Part shown: positions 8,512 through 15,700 of the stretch, piece after piece
Layout: every line of letters starts with the position of its first letter
How positions within the stretch are numbered: position 1 is the stretch's first letter
From: Candidatus Hydrogenedentota bacterium
GTDB taxonomy: Bacteria; Hydrogenedentota; Hydrogenedentia; Hydrogenedentiales; CAITNO01
Assembly (NCBI GenBank): GCA_903922535.1
Contig: CAIXUF010001407.1
Coordinates: forward strand, 1-18,164
DNA: 18,164 bases
Direction of reading: 5' to 3'
Notes under the pieces: generated by a model
Database searches by the model: none
Told to the model about the DNA's origin: nothing
The model's input: only the letters and a program-made list of their open reading frames with translations
Program-made: the position numbers and the translations under genes

Positions 8512-9446
8512 ACCCGGCCTTTCAAGGCGATGGGGCTCACTCCCTCCGTTTTCTGAAGGGTTAGAATCACCGGTAGCGGGCGAACGACCGGTATGCCCAG
8601 AATACAGCTCGATGGGCTATTCACAACACGAAGCTGTCCGTCGGGTCCCGCCAACCCCATCACGCTGCTCCCTCCGCCATCAAGGTTGACCGCACCCCGG
8701 CACCCGAGTTCAAGCATGAAGGCCCCCAATTCACGCCAACTCATTCCCTCGCTATAGCCGTCCTGTCTTCCGTCCACGACCACCAGCCAAAGCACGCTCG
8801 ATTCCTGATCGATTCCGAGAGCTGTACGCGGGGCCAAAGCAGCCGACGGGGGCGCCACATTCTTCCCCTCCTTGACGATCTGTTGCCACCCGGCCAAGCC
8901 CTCGAGGACTGACGCCTCTGCGCCTTCCGCTCCAATGAAGACCTTGCCCTCCGCCGTCATGCGGACCGGCACACATTCCTTGCCGACGGGACTCCTCACG
9001 ACACCGGAGGAAACCGCCAGGCCGTTGATATCCACAGCCTGACCTTCAAACCAGTCCCGGTTCTTCTTCCCTGCCTCATCGGGAAGACTGCACCAGGGAT
9101 TGGCGTTGATGAATGCCAGCGTCTGCGGCCCGGCGGCCAACTTCAGGGGATTCATCAGCACCGCCTCCGCAGGACCGGCGCCGTCCGGATCCGGCGCAAC
9201 GACCACAGCCGGCCGTACCCGGTTCTTTGACATGTCGACACGCAGAACATGGACACGGTTTGTGCGCGGAACACTCAATTCCTTGAGCTGATATTCAATA
9301 CCGAAGTCGGCGAGGAAGTCGGCTGTTTCCGATCTGAGGTCCCGGCCACAAGTCAACAGAAGGCCGAATGTGCAGAATGCGAGAACCCGCCGTCTCGTGC
9401 TGCGGAAGGCCGGGAGCGTCACGTTAATTCTTGAAAGCCTCTCCAT
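8454..9446 (-). CDS. Phosphodiester glycosidase family protein (NAGPA / DUF2233 domain)
   Basis: The NAGPA family includes the mammalian uncovering enzyme, which removes GlcNAc from a sugar-1-phosphodiester; bacterial members are mostly uncharacterised and exported. With ATG 9446 as residue 1 (330 aa), visible family motifs are FINANPW (about 113-119), RTALGID (207-213), VVDGRQDGYSEGMS (223-236) and NLDGGGSS (254-261), in the usual order. The N-terminus has an Arg-rich stretch then VLAFCTFGLLLTC, an export signal; LLTC would be only a weak lipobox. The ATG follows GAGAGGAAG closely. An in-frame GTG at 9596 overlaps the upstream stop (GTGA) and would add 50 residues ahead of the signal peptide, which makes it less likely. 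The last 31 residues (codons 8457-8549) lie beyond the domain and are encoded opposite the beta-helix remnant region. Confidence 0.85.
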   Translation of the reverse strand: MERLSRINVTLPAFRSTRRRVLAFCTFGLLLTCGRDLRSETADFLADFGIEYQLKELSVPRTNRVHVLRVDMSKNRVRPAVVVAPDPDGAGPAEAVLMNPLKLAAGPQTLAFINANPWCSLPDEAGKKNRDWFEGQAVDINGLAVSSGVVRSPVGKECVPVRMTAEGKVFIGAEGAEASVLEGLAGWQQIVKEGKNVAPPSAALAPRTALGIDQESSVLWLVVVDGRQDGYSEGMSWRELGAFMLELGCRGAVNLDGGGSSVMGLAGPDGQLRVVNSPSSCILGIPVVRPLPVILTLQKTEGVSPIALKGRVASPVPGSTNLRKAMSPEQ

Positions 9447-9449
9447 CTT

Positions 9450-9535
9450 CCTCTCGAAATTCAGCTTCGCCCGCACCCGACGAAGTTGGGGGTTCTCTTT
9501 TCCGGAATCGGCGAGGGCAACCGGCCCTCTCGAAA
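9450..9535. repeat. 10-bp direct repeats and hairpin in the gap before the phosphodiester glycosidase gene
   Basis: The plus-strand 10-mer CCTCTCGAAA occurs at 9450-9459 and again at 9526-9535, with 66 bp between. Within this span GAGGGC (9513-9518) and GCCCTC (9524-9529) form a 6-bp stem with a 5-base loop. No T-run follows on either strand, so it is not a standard terminator. It lies in the 146-bp gap between the GH42-like stop codon and ATG 9446 and could be a leader structure or an old small insertion. Confidence 0.35.
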
Positions 9536-9592
9536 GAGGTAGAACAGGGAATGCCAATGAAAGAATTGTCCTTTCAAGACAGATCACGTTCC

Positions 9593-12500
9593 TCACGGCT
9601 GCAACAGCAAGACATCGCCCTCGGCAAGGTGCGGCAGGACCACAGCAAAGCCGTCGGCAGCGGGTTCCACTTTCAGCTCGTGGCCACTTTCTGCGGATAT
9701 CACCTTGGAGGGCATCTTCCCCGAACGAACCACTATCCGGACGTTTTCCTGCGGCACCAGCGTGCCGCCGCTATATCCCCAGTTCACAAGTGAAACCGCC
9801 AGTCTTCCCGTGTTTCGGTTCTTCAAGAGCACGCCTTCCACAACGGGCTGAGACGGTTCAACGAAGGGCTTTACGCCCGCCTGTCGAACCGGCGCGGCGA
9901 CGGCGGCTCTCTTGTCGGCGCGAAAATCCACGGCGGTGTTGAAGTTGGTTTTCAGAACATCGGCGCTGTACTCCAACCCCGCATAAAAACCCACAACCCA
10001 GGCCGCCCCTTTTCCGTAGCTGTGCCGAATGGCCGCCACCCCGCCATCCGCGTACTTCGCGACCGTCTCCGCACCGTCGACCGGATCCAGCACCTCGCGC
10101 CCCACCCCGAGAGCAAAGTCTCCGGCCATGGCCGGTGTACCCTTTACTGCAGCGCCCGGCGGCGGTTCTTTGACTGCGATAAAGGGGAGAAGTGCTCCGG
10201 ATTTGTAGCGGTGAACGTCACCCCAGAATTCCACGTCCTTCCGGCTCTTCAGGCCGAGGATGGGCCGTAGAATCTCCAATGGTTCGGCGGCCTCGTCCCG
10301 CGCAAGACCACCGCCGCTGGTGTAGAGAACGCCTCCCGCCTCAACCCACTTGGCCAGTTTCGCGGCGGCTGTGCGCCGGATATGGGAGCCGCTGACGTAG
10401 ATGACCTTGTAGCCCGACAGATCCTCAGTCTCAAGCAGTCCCTCGTCCAGCGGGTCCACGGCCATATGCTCATGCGAAAGCGCCTGGTAGATCCACTTTC
10501 CATTCTCCCAGGATGCAGTGTTCTCGAAGAATTCGGACGTGCGCGGCCGTACGACTGCCACCTGGGCGGGAAACGCCGGAATGGAGTCGTAGGTGACGTC
10601 CTCCGCCGCCGCGATCAGCCTGGCCGCCCGGCTCACGTCGCAGAGGCACCATGGCTTGCCGGCAAAGGAATCGCCCTTCCACCACTCGGGCCCATAGGTG
10701 TACCAGCACAGGGTTTGCGCATTCCGGCTTATGGCGGCGAGCGCCCGCTGGATGGGCGCGCCCCGGTGCGGTTTGATGTAGATGCCGAACCGCACCCCCA
10801 TCTTCCCCGAAAGGATGCGCCCGACGTCGCACAGGTAACTGTCCCATGGCCATACGCGGGGATCACGGTTGGAGGTCTCATACATGAAACCGTTGTCGGC
10901 GTAGCGGTAGAAGTCAAAGAAGTCCAGACTGTGGCCGCCCAACAAGAAAGTGTTGGCGCGCAGCGCGTAACTGTAGACCCATGGCTGGCGCGCTTCCGGG
11001 CTGTTCGCCTGCCCTTCCGCCAGAGCCTTTCGTTTCTTGTCATTCTCCTCTTTCAACGCGTCGCGCAAGCCGGAAAACAATTGAGCCGTCGCGTCATTGA
11101 TGAAGCGTCGCGAACAATAGTAGAGCAGATTTTGCCCGCGCTCCGAGAGGCGGGATTTGGGTGCGGCCCCTGCCGGAGCAGCGTCCGCAGCCCCGGACTC
11201 CAACTCGTCGGCGGTCGGCTCTGCTGTCGTTCCTGCGCCGACTTCCGGGTATTTCTTTCTGCCCTCTGCCGCCTTCTTCTCTTTCTGCTGCTCGTCCCAC
11301 GTCTTCGCGAAATAGCCGTAGGTGGACCGGACATCGTCCCAGCTCGGGGCGCCGAAGTCCGCCAGAGTCAGCCCCATCCCCTTTACATATTCCTGGAATG
11401 CCTTGCGGCAGTACGGACAACATCCCTGATGATTTTTTCCCTCCGGCGACCAGTCGAAGACCGTGCCGATTTCATCGTGAGTCATCAACCAATACTCGTC
11501 AACACCCGAGCCACGCACCTTGGTGGCCATCAACTGCGACGCCAGATCGCGCATGGCCACGACATTGTTCGTGCGGTCCGGATAGAAGGGGCAACCGGCG
11601 CCCGGCGGGGGCGGCGGCCGGTCCTTCCGTGTGCGCGGCACCAACCAGCCCGCACCGCCGGAAACCTGAATCCGGCGGAAGTCGTTGCCAATGCCCTGAC
11701 CATTCTTGACCATGTCCAGGACGAAATCCGGCCCCGCCCGGAAACCGTTGACACCCAACTGCCGCAGCGTCCGGCACTCGGCCAGCTCCGTCTCCCGACT
11801 GCTCGTGCGAACGCCATAGCCGGCGCCAGAGCCATAGCCGCCGCAGTCGGTTTCGATGGCGTAGCGCTTCGGCACCGGCCTCTTGGCCCATGGCTGCGCT
11901 TCCAACATCTCCGCCCGGAGCGTCGAATACAGCGACAGCCCGCCCAGCTCTTTGAGGAACTCGGGAGTCGCGCTGCCGTCGGCGCCCAGGTTGCCGAAGG
12001 GAATGACGATTCCAACGGTCGGCCCATCGTCGCCGCGCTCGGCAAACCGCTTGAGCACGTTTGTGCCTGAAGCGCACTCGAACTCCACGGTGACGTTGTG
12101 CAATTTCTGCCCCTTCGTCTCTGTACCGGCACGGCCTTCGATGGTCACCGTCAGGAAGAGATGGGAACGGCGGAATTTGAAGGCCGACAGCGGAACGGCC
12201 GGCGACCACACGTCGCGGTGCAACCAGGAGTCATTACTGCTGTTTCCCCCTTCAAGCATGGCCTCCGGAGAGGCATCCTCCGCGTCATCCACGGGATGGA
12301 TGGCTTTGCCGTGCGCCTTTACAGGCTTTGCCGCATGACCCCGCGTTTTCGGGGATTGTCTTGGTACTGCCGAAAATTCGCCCTTCGAAACGCCGCCGCC
12401 CACCCCTTCTCCGCCCCACCGCCAATGGATCTTTACGTCCTCGTCCGGCTCCATGGCTGTTACGCGGGCACGCAAAGTGATATCCGTACCCGTCGCGTGC

Positions 12501-12724
12501 GCCAAGGGCAGGACGGAGAGCAGAAACAAGATAGCAATCGAACTTCTTGAGAAAGGCAACGGCAGAGCCTTGAAACCGTTCAGAAGACCGGAGTGGCCTT
12601 TGGCGGGAATCGAAGCTGTAGCGACGCATGTCCCCATGCGTCGATGTAGATGTCGCCGGATGGTGACATCCGGCGCTACACCTTCTTTGCACGTTTCCGT
12701 CCTGTTCCGATGGAATGACATCAT
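9593..12724 (-). CDS. Large exported GH42-like glycoside hydrolase-type protein with GATase-like domain
   Basis: The 1043-residue frame starts with ATG overlapping the upstream stop by 4 bp (ATGA). The export signal core (IAILFLLSVLPLAHA) only begins at residue 63, and residues 16-36 are encoded by a palindromic repeat. A later start such as TTG 12559, with AAGG eight bases upstream, is therefore possible. A beta domain (about 80-275) is followed by a TIM-barrel-like part with THDEIG (Glu 418, acid/base candidate) and GCCPYCRKAFQEY at 434-446, like the Cys cluster and helix of GH42 proteins. A YETSNRDP segment (Glu 616) follows. Residues about 700-850 (AQVAVVRP, YKVIYVSGS, LAKWVEAGGVLYTSGGG) resemble the GATase-like trimerisation domain of GH42. 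The C-terminus is beta-rich. Low-complexity inserts occur at about 104-165 and 478-526. Hydrolase activity is inferred; the family match is distant. Confidence 0.8.
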   Translation of the reverse strand: MMSFHRNRTETCKEGVAPDVTIRRHLHRRMGTCVATASIPAKGHSGLLNGFKALPLPFSRSSIAILFLLSVLPLAHATGTDITLRARVTAMEPDEDVKIHWRWGGEGVGGGVSKGEFSAVPRQSPKTRGHAAKPVKAHGKAIHPVDDAEDASPEAMLEGGNSSNDSWLHRDVWSPAVPLSAFKFRRSHLFLTVTIEGRAGTETKGQKLHNVTVEFECASGTNVLKRFAERGDDGPTVGIVIPFGNLGADGSATPEFLKELGGLSLYSTLRAEMLEAQPWAKRPVPKRYAIETDCGGYGSGAGYGVRTSSRETELAECRTLRQLGVNGFRAGPDFVLDMVKNGQGIGNDFRRIQVSGGAGWLVPRTRKDRPPPPPGAGCPFYPDRTNNVVAMRDLASQLMATKVRGSGVDEYWLMTHDEIGTVFDWSPEGKNHQGCCPYCRKAFQEYVKGMGLTLADFGAPSWDDVRSTYGYFAKTWDEQQKEKKAAEGRKKYPEVGAGTTAEPTADELESGAADAAPAGAAPKSRLSERGQNLLYYCSRRFINDATAQLFSGLRDALKEENDKKRKALAEGQANSPEARQPWVYSYALRANTFLLGGHSLDFFDFYRYADNGFMYETSNRDPRVWPWDSYLCDVGRILSGKMGVRFGIYIKPHRGAPIQRALAAISRNAQTLCWYTYGPEWWKGDSFAGKPWCLCDVSRAARLIAAAEDVTYDSIPAFPAQVAVVRPRTSEFFENTASWENGKWIYQALSHEHMAVDPLDEGLLETEDLSGYKVIYVSGSHIRRTAAAKLAKWVEAGGVLYTSGGGLARDEAAEPLEILRPILGLKSRKDVEFWGDVHRYKSGALLPFIAVKEPPPGAAVKGTPAMAGDFALGVGREVLDPVDGAETVAKYADGGVAAIRHSYGKGAAWVVGFYAGLEYSADVLKTNFNTAVDFRADKRAAVAAPVRQAGVKPFVEPSQPVVEGVLLKNRNTGRLAVSLVNWGYSGGTLVPQENVRIVVRSGKMPSKVISAESGHELKVEPAADGFAVVLPHLAEGDVLLLQP
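12617..12680. repeat. REPIN-like double palindrome with short terminal inverted repeats
   Basis: The 64-bp element begins TGTAGCG and ends CGCTACA, a perfect 7-bp terminal inverted repeat. Inside are two hairpins, each with a 9-bp perfect stem and 4-base loop: CGACGCATG (12622-12630) with CATGCGTCG (12635-12643), and CGCCGGATG (12654-12662) with CATCCGGCG (12667-12675). A 10-base linker joins them. Two REP-like hairpins framed by inverted ends is the architecture of REPIN elements mobilised by RAYT-type transposases, but only one copy is present in this window. It lies within the predicted 5' coding end of the GH42-like gene, codons about 16-36. Confidence 0.75.
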
Positions 12725-15700
12725 TCGTCCTTCGTTTTCTTAACGGCGGCTGCCATTCCGTCGGCGGCCTCGTATTTCACTCCGACCCGGCTGATGAAGA
12801 CGGCGCGATTCGTGACGGGGACTTCGTCGTCCACGTACAGGATGTGCGGCGGCGCGGCCAGAATGACCTTGGTCAGTTTGGCCGGATAGGAGACCCGCGC
12901 GATTCCATAATCACGAAACTGACCGGGTGACTTGGGCGCCACCGGCGCTTTTGGCATATCTTCCGGCGGGGTCGGCGGGGGCGTCACCGACAGCCGAGGT
13001 TCTTCCGGCGCCACGGGAGGCGCTGCGTCTTTGTCGCCCTTCTTCACCGCTCGGTCATAGGCGGTCTTCGCCTGATTGTAGCTAACGAGACTCTTCTTGT
13101 AGGCTGCCACGGCGGCGGTGTGGTCCTTCTGTTCTTTGTCATAAGCCGCCTTGGCCTTCCTGTACTCCGCCTGCTTCTCCTCGTGAGCCTGTTTCGCATC
13201 GTCATACGCCTTCTTCACGGAAGGAAATGCCTCCATCGCTTTCTCATAAAGGGCCGTGGCCTTCTGATAATCCGCCAGCTGCTGTCGCGATTCCGGAGTG
13301 TTCTCCGGCCACCATTCCGTGCTGCTGGGCAGATACGCAGTCAAGTCCGTGGCCGGAAATCGGCCCGGAGCCGCTACGGTCAGTGTCCGCCAGCCGTCAA
13401 AGCTGATATACGAGTCGCCCCGGTTATCGCTCGCATTGCAGGAGCCGGAATACTGATTGCCGCAGGACGTCCATATCCGGCCCTCGGCATCCACCAGTTC
13501 GAACATCACGCGACCCCAGCCCCCGTTTCCCTTCACGCGCACGGTGAACGCCTCTACGCGGTCTTTGAGAACAACGGGTTGGGCCAGCTTCAACTCGACG
13601 TATCGTTCCAACAGCTTGCGAGGGTCCGGGTCGTCCTTGAGGGCCAGCTCCACCGCTCCGGCTCCATCCTCCTGCACAACTTCCACGGCAAAGTCACCCT
13701 TGATGCGAGGATAGTCCCAATTGTTTTCCATGGTTCGGTTCGTCGAAGGTTCCACGGCAAATACGCCAGCCTTGTCGAACTCGACGATCGGGCTTCCGCC
13801 GTCTGTCTTCTCTTCCAACGGCTTTCGTGCCGCAACCCCTTCAATCGTTGTCCCCGTGACGTAAAGCGGTGCGTCTGTGACAGGAACGATCAGGCGCTCA
13901 TCCTTGACGGCTGTCGGGAGCTGATTACCGTACACGTCGTTCACGGCGGGATGACCGCCCTTGACGACCAGCGTCACATCCTGCCGGCCGCGCACGCACC
14001 AGACCGGGTATACGTGGTCTCCGGCGGGCGTCTTGAAATCGAGGATATGCAGCGACGTGCTGTCAGGGGTGATTTTTCCGGCATACTTGGCCTGGTCGAG
14101 AACCTGCGTCAGCCACGCATACATGGGATAGGCCGGCTTGGGGTTCATCTCGGGTTCACGGAAACAGAGTCCCACCTGCCCCCAATTGCTCCAACGATAG
14201 TCGTCTGTGCAGTCGCGGATGCAACCCGCCGCACACATGCGCTGCACACCATTGGCCAGGGCCAGCATGGCTTCGCGCGTTTGAATGACCGCCTGCTTAT
14301 GGAGACTGAGATTGGCCGGGCTTGTCCCGTGATACAGAGCTTCGGTGGTCCAGATCGGCTTGTCCTCGTATCCGTACTTCGCCTTGGCCCGCTTCCAGTC
14401 CTGCAGTATGCCCAGCAGGCACATCCAATCCGGCTGCCGCTCAGGTTCCCGCATGAAGTTGGCCACCTCGGTGCCGAACACATCGAAGGCATCCTTCGGC
14501 ATTCCGCGTTTCATGAATTCCGCGCCCACGCCGGGGTAGTCGTTGATGAGGCATATCTTCGCCTGAGGATCCGCCTTCTTGACGGCCTGACAATATTTCA
14601 CCACGTGGGCAAACTGCGCGTCGATGCCCGCCTTCTCCTTATCGGGCATTGCGTAGGGCTCGCCACCAAAGAAGACGCTGAAATGTCGGAGGAATGTGTC
14701 CGAACTGCGTGACTCGTGCAGAACCTTGTAAGTCCGGTCCTGCCCCTTTGCCGGATTCTTCGCGAAGTCGCGAATTCCGGGCGCTATGGTCTCCTCAAAG
14801 ACCTTCTCGTCCCACCATCCTTCTTTTCGCTGGTACCCGTTGGGGAGATTACGAATCGTGTAGGTTATCTTGTAATCGTCATAGAGCTGTTCGGCGCTCA
14901 GAGTGGAGCCTCGGGCGCGTTCCTGCGCGCTTCCGCCGTAAGTCCAGCGCCAGCCTCCCTTGTTGATCAGGGTCGCGATGTCCTTCACTTGCCGGTCATG
15001 CCGCGCATACGACGCATGCGGCCACCAGAATTCCCAGATCCCAAAGGGTGAATCGGCCATCGCCTTGCGCGTGTCCGGCGCCAGCACGGCGTAGGTGGTC
15101 CGATACACTTGCACCGGTTTGCCATCGCACTCAATCCCGATTTCCACGTCGAACCAACCGCGTTTCTTCCGCTCGGCCGGCATGACCTTGATCGGGAAGT
15201 CCCGGCTCTCGCCTTTCTTGAGCGTGATATTATTCTCAACCGTCCATTCCGACCTGAGCGGGCTCCCCTCCTCCACCGTTCCCGGTCCGGCACTGCGGGC
15301 ATACAGCCGTCCTTTGAATTCGCCGTCCAGCCGGTTGACCAGGTTGATGGTCAGCACGGGCTCCTGCGTCTCGTGAAAGACGTTTCCGGGTTCGCCGAGC
15401 ACGTAGGCAAATCCCACCGGCGCCCGCTCGGCAGTCGCTGATACAATCACGACAGAACTGGGCAGCCCCACCGGCACGCGCCCGAACTCATTGGGATCGG
15501 GCAGATTGTGGAGATCCTCCTTGTCGCGCGTGAACTCGAACTGCGTGTCTTCCGAAAACCATGCCGAGGCGGCGCGGGCCACCGGGATTCGCAAGTGGTA
15601 CAACCATCCCGCTTTGCCATCCGACAATTTCACCGGTATGCGGGATTGGACATACACCGACTCGCCTCCGGCCATAACATCGGGCACAGGAACCACGTCC

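Noticed and set aside
9447..9596. GTG start at 9596 for the phosphodiester glycosidase, overlapping the upstream stop
   Set aside because: It would put 50 poorly protein-like residues, encoded across direct repeats and a hairpin, in front of a good signal peptide. ATG 9446 has a ribosome site just upstream. Kept only as an alternative.
10382..12070. 562-codon open frame on the plus strand opposite the GH42-like gene
   Set aside because: It is fully antisense to a frame with signal peptide and recognisable motifs, and its translation is Arg/Pro/Leu-rich with no domain. Long antisense frames are expected in GC-rich codon usage.
13120..14712. 530-codon open frame on the plus strand with a hydrophobic start, opposite the large GH-like gene
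   Set aside because: The apparent membrane-like N-terminus is the antisense of the Lys/Ala-rich heptad helix. The rest has no domain and lies opposite the TIM-barrel and sandwich coding sequence.
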